A stretch of 64,000 nt of DNA from DASUNP01 sp035249305 (GCA_035249305.1 DATFGQ010000007.1:1-64000), one strand, 5' to 3'. Counted from the stretch's first letter, positions 24,046 through 33,028 are shown. Numbers and translations: made by a program. The notes: a model not told the origin generated them from the sequence alone.

Positions 24046-25310
24046 TCTGGACCGGGATCAGAGAGAACACGAGGCTGGCGATGGAGACGCTGGCGGCGCA
24101 CAAGTTCCGCGCGTCGCTGACGATACTCGGCGTCTTCATAGGCGTGCTTGTGATCGTGGCGATGGCGGCCGTGCTCAACGGCTTTCGCCAATCGGTCCTC
24201 GACCAGGCCGAGAGCTTCGGCACGCGCAACGTCTACTTGTGGCGCTACCCGTTCATTCAGACGACCGTTCTGCCCCCGGAGATAAGGAACCGGAAACCGC
24301 TCACGCTCGAAGACGCGCGCGCCATCGAGCGCGACGCCCCGGCCGTCGAGCACGTCTACGCGGGGCTGATCTATGGGCTGCCGCTGCCGGGCGAGCTGCC
24401 GCCGATCCCGCCCGAGGCCCGCTACCGCGACCGCGTGATGACGCGCCCGCGCATGGTAGGGAATTTTCCCGTCGCGGAGCTCGTGATGAACGTGAAGGTT
24501 GCCGAGGGCCGCTACTTCACCGACGCCGAAAACGAGCACCGCGCTTACGTCTGCGTGCTGGCCTTCAACGTCGTCGAAGCGCTCTTCCCCGCCGAAGACC
24601 CTATCGGAAAGACGATCAACGTCGGCGGCCAGGATTTTCGCGTCGTCGGCACGGTCGCCAAGCAGAAGTCCGGCCCGTTCGGCTCCGAGAACCAGGAGGA
24701 CAACGACATATTCGTCCCCTACTGGACCTTTCACAAGATGTACCCGGCGACCGACGATCACTTCATCATCCTGCGCATGCACGAAGGGCGCATGCAGGAG
24801 GGCATAGACCAGGTCGAGCGCATACTGCGCATACGCCGCAACGTGCCGTTGCGCGCCGATAACAATTTTGAGATAGGCACGCCCGAATCGTTCATCTCCA
24901 CGTTCGACGACATAGTCGGCGCGGTCTTCGGCGTGATGATCATTATCTCTTCGATCGCCTTCATGGTCGGCGGCGTAGGCGTGATGAACATAATGCTTGT
25001 CGCCGTGACCGAGCGCACGCGTGAGATAGGCATCCGCAAGGCCGTGGGCGCAAAGCGCAGGGATATAATCTGGCAGTTTCTGACCGAGGCCGTGACTCTG
25101 ACGGGCGCGGGCGGGCTGGCCGGGCTATTGTGCGGCTGGCTGATGAGCGTCACCGTATCGACGCTTGTGCCCGACCTGTCGATGAAGATACCGATGGGGG
25201 CCGCCGCGTTCGGCTTTTTCGGCTCGGTCGCCGTAGGGATAATCTTCGGGATGTGGCCCGCGGTCAAAGCGGCTTATCTCGACCCGATAGCGGCGCTCAG
25301 GCACGAATAG
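24042..25310 (+). CDS. MacB-like ABC transporter permease (second of pair)
   Basis: 422 residues beginning MIWTGIRENTRLAMETL at the ATG overlapping the previous stop; longer frames run into the first permease gene. Same layout: first helix after KFRASLTILGVFIGV, periplasmic core (about 60-270), then FtsX helices with ERTREIGIRKAVGAKR. The two permeases are clearly related but diverged, so a heterodimer is plausible. Convergent with the nucleotidyltransferase gene, with one base between stops. Confidence 0.9.
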   Translation: MIWTGIRENTRLAMETLAAHKFRASLTILGVFIGVLVIVAMAAVLNGFRQSVLDQAESFGTRNVYLWRYPFIQTTVLPPEIRNRKPLTLEDARAIERDAPAVEHVYAGLIYGLPLPGELPPIPPEARYRDRVMTRPRMVGNFPVAELVMNVKVAEGRYFTDAENEHRAYVCVLAFNVVEALFPAEDPIGKTINVGGQDFRVVGTVAKQKSGPFGSENQEDNDIFVPYWTFHKMYPATDDHFIILRMHEGRMQEGIDQVERILRIRRNVPLRADNNFEIGTPESFISTFDDIVGAVFGVMIIISSIAFMVGGVGVMNIMLVAVTERTREIGIRKAVGAKRRDIIWQFLTEAVTLTGAGGLAGLLCGWLMSVTVSTLVPDLSMKIPMGAAAFGFFGSVAVGIIFGMWPAVKAAYLDPIAALRHE

Positions 25311-25311
25311 A

Positions 25312-26043
25312 TCAAGATTCATTTTTGCCGCGCATCTCGGCGACGAGGTTCGACGCCCGAAGCAGGCTGTCGAACGTGCCCGCGTCGGTCCACCAGCCTT
25401 CGATGATGTCCCACGTTATGTCGCCGCTCTTTATGTAAGCGTTGTTGACGTCGGTGATCTCAAGCTCGCCCCGCCCGCTCGGCTCAAGCGTCTTGATTAT
25501 CTCGAAGACGCGGTTGTCGTACATGTAAACGCCAATGACGGCGTAAGGCGTCTTAGGCTCGGTCGGTTTCTCTTCGATCGCGACGAGGCGTTCGCCTTCG
25601 ATGACGGGCACGCCGAACCGCTGCGGGTCCGGCACTTCGGAAAAGAGTATCTTCGCGCCGGCCCCCTGGTGGCGGAACTTCTTCACGTGCGGGGCGATGC
25701 CCTTCTCTAGAATGTTATCGCCGAGGACGACGCAGACCGGGCCCGAGTCGGCGAAGTCTTCGGCCAGCGAGAGCGCGGCGGCTATGCCGCCCTCGCCTTC
25801 CTGGTAAGCGTAGTTGACATGTTTGAGCCCGAATTGGGCTCCGTTGCGCAAGAGCTTTAGAAAATCCCCGGCGCTGTTGCCGCCCGTCACCACCAGTATA
25901 TCGCTGATGCCCGCGTCGATGAGCGTCTGGATAGGGTAGTAGATCATCGGCCGGTCATAGACCGGCAACAGGTGTTTGTTCGTTATTCGTGTCAACGGGG
26001 CGAGCCGCGTGCCGAGGCCCCCGGCCAGGACAATTCCTTTCAT
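25312..26043 (-). CDS. Sugar-phosphate nucleotidylyltransferase (RmlA-like, short form)
   Basis: 243 residues. The nucleotide-binding start MKGIVLAGGLGTRLAPLT and LLPVYDRPMIYYPI fit glucose-1-phosphate thymidylyltransferases, as do GDNILEKG, EKPTEPKTPYAV and EGWWTDAGTFDSL. It is about 50 residues shorter than E. coli RmlA and lacks the C-terminal allosteric-site helices. Transfers a nucleotide to a sugar-1-phosphate, most likely dTTP to glucose-1-phosphate, for surface polysaccharide precursors. No rmlBCD genes nearby. Its product specificity is inferred. Confidence 0.88.
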   Translation of the reverse strand: MKGIVLAGGLGTRLAPLTRITNKHLLPVYDRPMIYYPIQTLIDAGISDILVVTGGNSAGDFLKLLRNGAQFGLKHVNYAYQEGEGGIAAALSLAEDFADSGPVCVVLGDNILEKGIAPHVKKFRHQGAGAKILFSEVPDPQRFGVPVIEGERLVAIEEKPTEPKTPYAVIGVYMYDNRVFEIIKTLEPSGRGELEITDVNNAYIKSGDITWDIIEGWWTDAGTFDSLLRASNLVAEMRGKNES

Positions 26044-26063
26044 GCGCAGAATAATACAGGGAC

Positions 26064-26100
26064 CATTTGAAATTTCAAATTTGAAATTTCAAATTTCAGA
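26064..26100. repeat. Heptad repeat, AATTTCA/AATTTGA family
   Basis: Five 7-bp words in a row (CATTTGA, AATTTCA, AATTTGA, AATTTCA, AATTTCA), which are also self-complementary in pairs. Lies in the divergent promoter space between the nucleotidyltransferase and the FadD-like gene. Confidence 0.88.
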
Positions 26101-26158
26101 CGGCCCTGCTAAACTCGGCGGTGCGCTTCAGCAATCAATTCTGCTCAGGGGGACAAGC

Positions 26159-27904
26159 ATGGGGATAGCGAAACAATCTCTTGAGTCCAGCTCGCCTTAC
26201 CAAGCAAAGCCATGGCTCAAACATTACGACTTCTGGGTCCCGGCATCGACGAACTACCCGCGCCAGCCCGTCTTCCGCGCGCTCGACATCGGCGCGGGCA
26301 ATTACCCCGACCGGCCTTATACGATATTCTTCGGCGCGGAGATGACCTTTCGCCAGACCCGCGACCGCGCGCTCAGACTCGCCAACGCGCTCGCCGCGAT
26401 GGGCGTCTCGAAAGGCGACCGCGTTGGCGTAATGCTCCCGAACTGCCCGCAGTTCCCCATAGCTTTTTTCGCCATCGCGCGGGCGGGCGCGACCTGCGTC
26501 AGCATGAACCCTACTTACACGCCGCGCGAATTCCAACGACTGGCTAAAGACTCGGGCGTGCGCGCGCTCGTCGTGATGGACCAGCTCGCGCCCGCGATGA
26601 TACCCGCGATGGCCGAGACGGACATCCGGCACGTCATAGTCACGGGCGTCCAAGATTACATGCCCGAGCCCGTGGCCGCGCACTATGCGAAGGAGAACGC
26701 CGAGCGAATACCTGAGCTCGACAATCTTCAGCAGATGGCGCCGGAAGGCGTCACGGTGAGCGACTTCTCGAAAGTTATAGAAGAGAACCCCGCCCGACAT
26801 TTTCGAATCGACATAGACGCCGAAAATGATCTGGCCGCCTTGCAGTACACGGGCGGGACGACCGGAGTGCCCAAGGGTGCGATGCTCACGCACTACAACC
26901 TTTTCTCCAACACGATTCAGAGCGTCTTGTGGCGCAGCCACTTTTCTACGCCCGAAGGCGAGCGCATGCTTTTGATCATCCCGATGTTTCATGTCTACGG
27001 GATGACGGTCGGGATGTTGTTGAGCGCGATCCAGGGCGGCACGATGATTCTGATCCCGAAGTTCGACATAAATCTCATGCTCGACGCGATCAACCGCTAC
27101 AAGCCTACTTTCTTTCCGGGAGTGCCGACGCTCTACGTCTCCTTGCTGAACCACCCGAAGGCGGCCGAGACGGATTTCTCTTCGATCAAGTATTTCAACA
27201 GCGGCTCGGCGCCCTTGCCGCTCGACGTGACCGAGAGGTTCGAAGAGCTTACGGGCTGCGTGCTGCGCCAGGGCTATGGGCTCAGCGAAACGTCGCCCAC
27301 TACGCACTCGACCTCGCAGCTCGGCAAGCGCAAGCCCGAAAGCTGCGGCATACCGTTCCCCGATACCGAGTGCAAGATCGTCGACATCGAGACGGGCGAA
27401 GCGGAGGTCGCAGTAGGCGAGATGGGCGAGCTTTGCGTCCGCGGGCCGCAGGTCATGAAGGGCTACTGGAAACAGGAGGAAGAGACGCGGCGCGCACTCA
27501 GGGAAGACGCCGACGGGCGCGGCCCGTGGTTTTACACGGGCGACATAGCGACGATGGACGAGGACGGCTACTTCTACATCGTGCAGCGCAAGAAAGACAT
27601 GATCCTCGTCTCGGGTTTCAACGTCTACCCGAGCGAGGTCGAAGAGGTCCTCTACTCTCACCCTTCGGTGCTCGAAGCGGGGGTGATAGGCGTGGCGGAC
27701 GATTACCGCGGCGAGCGCGTGAAGGCGTTCGTGGCCTTGCGCGCGGGCGCGAGCGCGACGCCCGAAGAGTTGATAGAGCATTGCCGCCAGGGGCTTGCGA
27801 AGTACAAAGTGCCGTCGGAGATCGATATACTCGCGTCGCTGCCGAAGACCGTCGTGGGCAAGATCCTTCACCGCTCGCTGCGCGAGATGGAGGCGAACAA
27901 GTAG
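26159..27904 (+). CDS. Long-chain fatty-acid-CoA ligase
   Basis: 581 residues from MGIAKQSLESS, whose ATG follows AGGGGG with a seven-base gap. Upstream in-frame codons are repeat sequence. ANL motifs: LQYTGGTTGVPKGAM, GYGLSETSPTTH, FYTGDIATMDEDGYF, QRKKDMILVSGFNVYP and the terminal PKTVVGKILHRSL with the conserved Lys. The N-terminal KPWLKHYDFWVP is a FadD-type linker. Activates long-chain fatty acids for beta-oxidation or lipid synthesis. Followed 26 bases later by an SDR gene, probably the same transcript. Confidence 0.93.
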   Translation: MGIAKQSLESSSPYQAKPWLKHYDFWVPASTNYPRQPVFRALDIGAGNYPDRPYTIFFGAEMTFRQTRDRALRLANALAAMGVSKGDRVGVMLPNCPQFPIAFFAIARAGATCVSMNPTYTPREFQRLAKDSGVRALVVMDQLAPAMIPAMAETDIRHVIVTGVQDYMPEPVAAHYAKENAERIPELDNLQQMAPEGVTVSDFSKVIEENPARHFRIDIDAENDLAALQYTGGTTGVPKGAMLTHYNLFSNTIQSVLWRSHFSTPEGERMLLIIPMFHVYGMTVGMLLSAIQGGTMILIPKFDINLMLDAINRYKPTFFPGVPTLYVSLLNHPKAAETDFSSIKYFNSGSAPLPLDVTERFEELTGCVLRQGYGLSETSPTTHSTSQLGKRKPESCGIPFPDTECKIVDIETGEAEVAVGEMGELCVRGPQVMKGYWKQEEETRRALREDADGRGPWFYTGDIATMDEDGYFYIVQRKKDMILVSGFNVYPSEVEEVLYSHPSVLEAGVIGVADDYRGERVKAFVALRAGASATPEELIEHCRQGLAKYKVPSEIDILASLPKTVVGKILHRSLREMEANK

Positions 27905-27929
27905 ACCGACGGCAAAGGAGGGACGCAAA

Positions 27930-28754
27930 TTGGAGAGGCTTCTGGAAGGAAAGACCGCGATCATCACGGGCGCGGGGCGCGGGATAGGGCGCGCGGCGGC
28001 GGAGCTTTTCGCGCGATACGGCGCGCGTGTCGTCCTGAGCGACATAGACGCCGGTCCCGCAGAAGAGGCTGTGGGAGCCATTCTTGAGGCGAACGGCGAG
28101 GCCGTAAGCGTCGTCGGCGACGTGACGGACCGCGACTTCGCGGGCCTGATCGTCAACGCCGCGATAGAGAATTTCGGCGGCATCGACATCATAGTCAACA
28201 ACGCCGGCTACACCTGGGACGCCGTGATTCACAAGATGACCGACGAGCAGTGGGAGGTCATACTCGCGGTACACCTCACGGCGCCGTTTCGCATCATACG
28301 GGCCGCGTCCGAGTACTTGCGCGAAACGGCGAAGCGCGAGCGCGCCGCCGACGGCCGCGCCCGCGCCCGCAAGATAGTGAACATAAGCTCGACTTCCGGC
28401 ACGCGCGGCAACGCGGGGCAGTCGAATTATTCTTCGGGCAAAGCCGGCGTGATCGGGTTGACGAAGACGCTCGCCAAAGAGTGGGGCCAGTTCAACATTC
28501 AGGTCAACGCCGTCGCTTTCGGCCGCATAGAGACGCGGCTGACTCAGGCGAAAGAGCGCGGTGAGACGATAACGCGCGAAGGCGTGGATATCGCCATAGG
28601 GATTCCGGGCGAGCGGTTAGAGCGCACGACGCCCCTGATCCCGATGGGCCGCGCCGGCACCGCGCTCGAAGCGGCGGGCGCAATATTCTTTTTCGCCTCG
28701 CCTTTTTCCGATTACGTTTCGGGGCAAGTGTTGGAAGTCGCGGGCGGCCTCTGA
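27930..28754 (+). CDS. 3-oxoacyl-(acyl carrier protein) reductase-like SDR
   Basis: 274 residues from a TTG start; AAAGGAGG lies eight bases before it. NAD(P)-binding TGAGRGIGRAAAELF, NNAGYTWD and the catalytic Ser-Tyr-Lys set (NISSTSG and YSSGKAG) are all present, and NAVAFGRIETRL follows. A FabG-family reductase; whether it acts on ACP- or CoA-linked substrates is not clear. There is a longer loop than usual before the Ser motif (RERAADGRARARK). Being right behind a fatty acyl-CoA ligase suggests a CoA-linked role. Confidence 0.9.
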   Translation: MERLLEGKTAIITGAGRGIGRAAAELFARYGARVVLSDIDAGPAEEAVGAILEANGEAVSVVGDVTDRDFAGLIVNAAIENFGGIDIIVNNAGYTWDAVIHKMTDEQWEVILAVHLTAPFRIIRAASEYLRETAKRERAADGRARARKIVNISSTSGTRGNAGQSNYSSGKAGVIGLTKTLAKEWGQFNIQVNAVAFGRIETRLTQAKERGETITREGVDIAIGIPGERLERTTPLIPMGRAGTALEAAGAIFFFASPFSDYVSGQVLEVAGGL

Positions 28755-28756
28755 GG

Positions 28757-28793
28757 CGATCTCGAATCTCGAATTTGAGATCGAGATCGACGG
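28757..28793. repeat. Palindromic TCTCGAA/TTGAGAT array
   Basis: Two TCTCGAA words, then TTTGAGA and TCGAGAT words, form an inverted array just after the SDR stop codon. Probably belongs to the heptad repeat class. Confidence 0.75.
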
Positions 28794-28894
28794 TAATATT
28801 CAAAACTTTGTTGAGCGCGCGCCAGTTCTTTGAGATGATTATTAATCATCAGTGGAAACACTAAAACCGAAACACAATCTGAAAGGTAAGAATA

Positions 28895-29512
28895 ATGATT
28901 AAGACAGCTTTTTCCTTTGTCCTTCTGGTTTCTAGCGTATTGGTCGCGGCCCCCATGCCCGCGCCGCACATAATCGATCAGGCGCACAGCCAGATCAACT
29001 TCGTGGCGGAAGCCAGGTTTATTTCCGCTCACGGCTCCTTCGATAAGTGGGAGGCCGACGTGAGCCTCGACCGCGACAAGATCGAGAACTCCACCGTGAA
29101 GATCACCATCGACGCCACGAGCATCAACACGCGCGTCGAGCGGCGCGATAACCACCTTCGCAGCAAAGACTTCTTCGACGTGGCGCAGTACCCGACCATC
29201 ACTTTCACTTCGAAGAAGGTGACGAAGACCGGCGATAAGAATTACACCCTCGTCGGTGACCTCGCGCTGCACGGCGTAACGAAAGAGATCACGGTCCCGG
29301 TCGAGATGGTCTTTTACGACAACAACCGCGGGCGCTTCCGCTCGACGTTCCAGCTCAACCGTAAAGAATACGGCATCACCTACGACTCGAAGATGAACTC
29401 GATCGCCGACATGGTGCAGGTACAGTTCGACATCAACGTGCTGGACAAGGCGGCCGTAGAGAAGGCCCAGAAAGAGCGCGAGGCGGCGCAAAAGCCCAAG
29501 CCGAATAATTAA
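28895..29512 (+). CDS. YceI-family periplasmic protein
   Basis: 205 residues: signal peptide (MIKTAFSFVLLVSSVLVAAP), then a YceI lipocalin-like beta-barrel (about 25-185) with DQAHSQINFVAEARFISAHG, SKDFFDVAQYPTITFTS, and HGVTKEITVPVEM. Family members bind isoprenoid-type lipids in a hydrophobic pocket; the ligand here is unknown. A Lys/Glu-rich tail follows. The methyltransferase gene starts four bases after its stop, so they are probably cotranscribed. Confidence 0.9.
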   Translation: MIKTAFSFVLLVSSVLVAAPMPAPHIIDQAHSQINFVAEARFISAHGSFDKWEADVSLDRDKIENSTVKITIDATSINTRVERRDNHLRSKDFFDVAQYPTITFTSKKVTKTGDKNYTLVGDLALHGVTKEITVPVEMVFYDNNRGRFRSTFQLNRKEYGITYDSKMNSIADMVQVQFDINVLDKAAVEKAQKEREAAQKPKPNN

Positions 29513-29516
29513 GATT

Positions 29517-30287
29517 ATGAGCGACGCCATCAAGCAGTGGGATGCTTCCGCATACGACACTAAACACTCGTTCGTCTGGCAGATGGGCGCGGGCGTTTTA
29601 GAGCTACTGTCGCCGCGGCCCGGAGAGCGCATACTCGACCTGGGCTGCGGCACGGGGCATCTCACTCGCAAGATCGCGGACTCGGGGGCTGATGTCGTAG
29701 GCATAGACAACTCCGAGGCGATGATCGAGCAGGCGCGAAAGAACTTCCCCGACATGACGTTCGAGGTAGCCGACGGGACGAGCTTTCGTTTCGACGAGCC
29801 GTTCGACGCGGTCTTCTCGAACGCTGCGATCCACTGGATGCGGGACCCTCGGGCGGTCGCGCGATGCATCTACGAGGCGCTAAAGGGCGGGGGTCGTTTT
29901 GTGGCCGAGTTCGGCGGTAAAGGGAACCTCAGGGCGACAAAGCTGGCGCTGCACGGCGTAGCGCACGACGCCGGGTTCACCGTGAGCGATGAAGTCGCTT
30001 ACCGCTACTACCCTTCGGTCGGAGAGTACGCGACGCTTTTGGAGAGCGAGGGCTTTCGCGTTACTTACGCTTCGCATTTTGACCGGCCGACGCCGCTCCA
30101 GGGGGGCGAAGAGGGCTTAAGGAACTGGCTCGCGACGTTCGCCGATAATGTCTTGGATATGATTCCAGAAGATAAGCGCGCGGAGATTATCGCAGAGACT
30201 GAAAACCGCCTTCGCGCGGAAGCCTACCGCGACGGCACGTGGTACGCGGATTACAGAAGAATCCGCGTCGTCGCCGTTAAAGAATAG
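29517..30287 (+). CDS. Class I SAM-dependent methyltransferase
   Basis: 256 residues. Motif I ILDLGCGTGHLT near 39-50 for S-adenosylmethionine binding, VVGIDNSEAMIEQAR (motif II), and FDAVFSNAAIHWMRDP. The start MSDAIKQWDASAYDTKHSFVW and this HWM segment resemble trans-aconitate-type methyltransferases, but the substrate cannot be assigned. Follows the YceI gene closely. Confidence 0.88.
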   Translation: MSDAIKQWDASAYDTKHSFVWQMGAGVLELLSPRPGERILDLGCGTGHLTRKIADSGADVVGIDNSEAMIEQARKNFPDMTFEVADGTSFRFDEPFDAVFSNAAIHWMRDPRAVARCIYEALKGGGRFVAEFGGKGNLRATKLALHGVAHDAGFTVSDEVAYRYYPSVGEYATLLESEGFRVTYASHFDRPTPLQGGEEGLRNWLATFADNVLDMIPEDKRAEIIAETENRLRAEAYRDGTWYADYRRIRVVAVKE

Positions 30288-30351
30288 AAAGAGATGAAAT
30301 GCCGTTGCCGCCCCTACGCGGCGATAAAAGCTTAAGCTGATTGCTAGCATT

Positions 30352-30578
30352 TCATTTGAAATTGCTTATCAGGACTACGTCGGGCGTGTGGATGCCGCGC
30401 GAGCAGACCAGGTCGCCGTTTGCGGCCCAGTCGAACCAGAATATTCGGTCGTCCTTAGAAGTTCGTCAACCGCCTGGCGGGCGACCCATCGACGGGGAGT
30501 AGTCAGAGGTTGATCCCGCCGTCGCGAAGATCTATGTAGGTCTATGCCCGGCCGTCGGGCGTCCAACGGAAGAGTACA
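30352..30578 (-). pseudogene. Decayed C-terminus of a PD40/WD40 beta-propeller protein
   Basis: The minus strand still spells a propeller end: WTPDGRA, TYIDLRDGGINL, LPVDGSPARRLTNF, then after a one-base shift DDRIFWFDWAANGDL and SRGIHTPDVVLISNFK-stop. There are three in-frame stop codons and one frameshift. Acidobacterial Ser/Thr kinases with C-terminal PD40 repeats often end in a similar VVLI-(S/R)-(N/D)-F motif, so that origin is likely. The 5' part is missing entirely; the segment ends at about 30578. Confidence 0.75.
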
Positions 30579-30584
30579 TCCCCC

Positions 30585-30758
30585 GAAGACCGCGAGGCCG
30601 ACCGCGAGCTTGCCGACCGGCTGCGCGTCCCGGTCATCACTATCACCAGATCGGGCATGTACGTTTACGACCCGGCGACAAAGCGGACCTCCAAGGTGCA
30701 AAACGGGCTCGACTGGCTCAACTCTTCGAACTTCTTCTACCAGTCGCCGCAGCCCTAG
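30585..30758 (+). pseudogene. Truncated 3' end of an unknown gene
   Basis: An open reading stretch of 57 codons to a TAG with normal protein-like codon use: EDREADRELADRLRVPVIT, then SGMYVYDPATKRTSKVQ and DWLNSSNFFYQSPQP. No start codon or ribosome binding site precedes it; the frame begins at the junction with the decayed propeller gene. Parent family not recognised. Together the two fragments look like the ends of two divergent genes left after a deletion. Confidence 0.6.
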
Positions 30759-30778
30759 AGCGCGACTAATGGGATAAT

Positions 30779-30875
30779 CTGTAGGGGCAGCCCTTGTGGC
30801 TGCCCGGATCGTCCGAAGGACGATGACGTAATCGCGCTTACGCGCGATCCGGGCGGGGACAAGCCCCGCCCCTAC
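30779..30875. repeat. GTAGGGGC palindromic repeat element
   Basis: 97 bp bounded by a perfect 10-bp inverted repeat CTGTAGGGGC/GCCCCTACAG. Inside: GGGCAGCC-CTTGT-GGCTGCCC, TCGTCC-GAA-GGACGA, CGCGCTTACGCGCG and GGCGGGGACAAGCCCCGCC stem-loops. Similar GTAGGGGC elements are widely dispersed in bacteria. It fills the space before the DUF4159 gene stop. Confidence 0.75.
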
Positions 30876-30899
30876 AGACTAATCGATTTGCATTCTGCT

Positions 30900-31673
30900 C
30901 TAGTGCGTCATCGCGTAGATGACTACGTTGATCCCCACCTTGTAAGCTGCAAGGCCGTATTGTAGCGGGTAGCGCGGGTCGTCTATCCACTCCCACGCGT
31001 CGCCCAGGTCGCAGTTGCGCGCGACGAAGACCATAACCCTGCCGCTCTTGTCCTGTATGCCCATGTAATGCGGGGTGATGCCGCCTTTCTCGTGCGTCAC
31101 GCCGCGCCTCAGCCATGAGCCTATGCCGGGGACCTGGACCACCTGATCTATGTCGAAATAGCAATGGAAGAGCGAGTGATCGCGCGGCAAGTCTTTGATC
31201 TCGTACTCGGGCAGCACACGTTTCATCTGCTCTTGCACGTTCTGCCATTCGTACTCGCCCCAGAAATCGTCCAGGAAGAGAAAACCGCCGCGCATCAGGT
31301 ATTCGCGCAGCCGCGCGGCCTCTTCTTCAGACAGCTCAAGAAAGCCCGGCTCCACGAAATAGATCAGCGGGTAGTTGAAGAGGTTGTCGTCGAGTATGCG
31401 GACCTGTTCGGGGCGGGCGGAGATGTTGAGGTTCGTGCCCGACCAGTCGCGCACGCCTATGATGAAATGGTCGTCGGCCTCGGGGAAGTCCACGGCCCAC
31501 GAGCCGTTGCGCCAGCCGTCGTCCGACGAGTTATAAATCGTGCGGACGAAGGTGAACTCGCCGGGGCCTGTGCCAGGGTCCTGCGCGTGGCGCGGGACCG
31601 ACCCGAGCCGGGTCTGGCCTGACACGGACGTGAGAAGCAGGAATAAGAGAATCAGGCAGGCAAACTTCTTCAT
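30900..31673 (-). CDS. DUF4159-domain secreted protein
   Basis: 257 residues: signal peptide (MKKFACLILLFLLLTSVSG) and a single DUF4159 domain covering about 40-257, with FTFVRTIYNS, PLIYFVEPGFLELSEEEAARLREYLMRGGF, FLDDFWGEYEW and RDHSLFHCYFD. The fold is Rossmann-like, but the biochemical role is not established. Often near AAA-MoxR or von Willebrand modules; none are adjacent here. The last gene of a possible minus-strand group with the M19 dipeptidase, but with a 64-base gap. Confidence 0.87.
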   Translation of the reverse strand: MKKFACLILLFLLLTSVSGQTRLGSVPRHAQDPGTGPGEFTFVRTIYNSSDDGWRNGSWAVDFPEADDHFIIGVRDWSGTNLNISARPEQVRILDDNLFNYPLIYFVEPGFLELSEEEAARLREYLMRGGFLFLDDFWGEYEWQNVQEQMKRVLPEYEIKDLPRDHSLFHCYFDIDQVVQVPGIGSWLRRGVTHEKGGITPHYMGIQDKSGRVMVFVARNCDLGDAWEWIDDPRYPLQYGLAAYKVGINVVIYAMTH

Positions 31674-31737
31674 AACTACCTGCTCAATTTATGCCAACCG
31701 GCGGCCGACTTCAAGCCGGCGGCTCTACTTCTTGGCC

Positions 31738-33018
31738 CTACTTCTTGCCCGCCTCGTTTATCGCGGCGTAAGAAGGTCGCGCGCCCGCGTCCTGGAGCCT
31801 CTTTGCGGCGCGTTCGACTTCCGCCATCGTGCGCAGGAAGTTTTCGCCCAGTATCTTCTTCACGTCCGAGTCGGAAAAACCCCGCTTGAGCAGCTCGTAG
31901 GTGATGGCGGGGAGCTTCGATATGTCTTCCATCCCTTCGGGCAGATTTCCGCCCACGCCGTCGAAATCCGACCCGAGCCCTACGTTGTCTATCCCTGCGA
32001 CTTTCGCCACGTGAGCTATGTGGTCTATGAGCATGTCGAGCGTGACGCGCGGCCGCGGCCCCGAGAGCTTGGCTATCTCGGCGCGCATGCGGTCGAGGTC
32101 GCCCGCATAAAGACGGCGGGCTTCGTCTATCTTCGCCTGAAGCTCGGGGCTCGGCTTGACGTACTTCGTGTTGACGAAGCTCGACCCGAAGTTGATCATC
32201 ACGACCCCGCCTTTTTTGCCTACGGCGCGGAGCATCTCGTCGGTCATATTCCGGGGGATGTCCGTGAGCTGACGCGCGGAAGAGTGCGAAGCGATGACCG
32301 GGGCCTGGCTCACCTCGATCACGTCCCAGAACGTCTTATCCGACACGTGAGATATGTCGACCATCATGCCGATCCGGTTCATCTCTTTGACCACTTCGCG
32401 GCCGAAGTCCGTGAGGCCGTTGTGGTGCTTAACATCTTTGCTGTTTATGTCGCCCGACGAGTCGGCCCAGTTGTTGGTGTTCGAGTGCGTCAGCGTCATG
32501 TAGCGCACGCCGAGCCTGTAGAACATGCGCAAGGCCGAAAGGCTGTCTTCGATGGCGTGGCCGCCTTCGATGCCCATCAGCGCGGCTATCTTGCCGGATT
32601 TCGAGATGCGGCGTATGTCGTCCGAGGTGAAAGCCATCTCAAGGGCTTCGGGGTGGCGGCGCGCCTGCTCGTAAACGTCATCTATCATGTCGAGCGCGCG
32701 GCGGGCCGAGCCGCCTTCGCGCGCGTACCGGGCCGAGACATAGATTGCGAAGAACTCCGCGTCGATGCCGCCCTCTTTCATGCGCGGTAGGTCGGTCTGG
32801 GTCTGCCCGCTCGTGTCGCGCGCGCCCAGGTCGTAATCCTTGTCCGTCATAGGCGAGGTTATATCGTTATGCGTATCGATGACGATGGCCTCTCGGTGGA
32901 GCTTCGCCGCCCGCTCGCGCAGCTTGCGGTCGTCGGGGGTCTGCTGTGACGCGGCGGGCAGCGCGAGCATCGTTAGGATAATAAAAACGGGGGAAAGCGT
33001 GCGCGCGGACTTGTTCAT
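31738..33018 (-). CDS. Membrane dipeptidase, peptidase family M19
   Basis: 426 residues from ATG of MNKSARTLSPVFIILTML (AGGAG five bases before it). Signal peptide then a zinc TIM-barrel hydrolase: IDTHNDI (first His-x-Asp), GIEGGHAIEDS with Glu, MVDISHVSDKTF and VIASHSSARQLTDIPRN with the two His, and LGSDFDGV with Asp. These are all renal-dipeptidase ligands. Cleaves dipeptides, probably in the periplasm. An ATG ten codons upstream is possible but has no better RBS. Part of an envelope/protease-rich region. Confidence 0.92.
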   Translation of the reverse strand: MNKSARTLSPVFIILTMLALPAASQQTPDDRKLRERAAKLHREAIVIDTHNDITSPMTDKDYDLGARDTSGQTQTDLPRMKEGGIDAEFFAIYVSARYAREGGSARRALDMIDDVYEQARRHPEALEMAFTSDDIRRISKSGKIAALMGIEGGHAIEDSLSALRMFYRLGVRYMTLTHSNTNNWADSSGDINSKDVKHHNGLTDFGREVVKEMNRIGMMVDISHVSDKTFWDVIEVSQAPVIASHSSARQLTDIPRNMTDEMLRAVGKKGGVVMINFGSSFVNTKYVKPSPELQAKIDEARRLYAGDLDRMRAEIAKLSGPRPRVTLDMLIDHIAHVAKVAGIDNVGLGSDFDGVGGNLPEGMEDISKLPAITYELLKRGFSDSDVKKILGENFLRTMAEVERAAKRLQDAGARPSYAAINEAGKK

Positions 33019-33028
33019 ATTTACTCCT

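Noticed and set aside
26135..28201. 688-codon open frame opposite the FadD-like ligase
   Set aside because: Long because of GC-rich codons on the sense strand; no recognised motif, and the sense gene is well supported.
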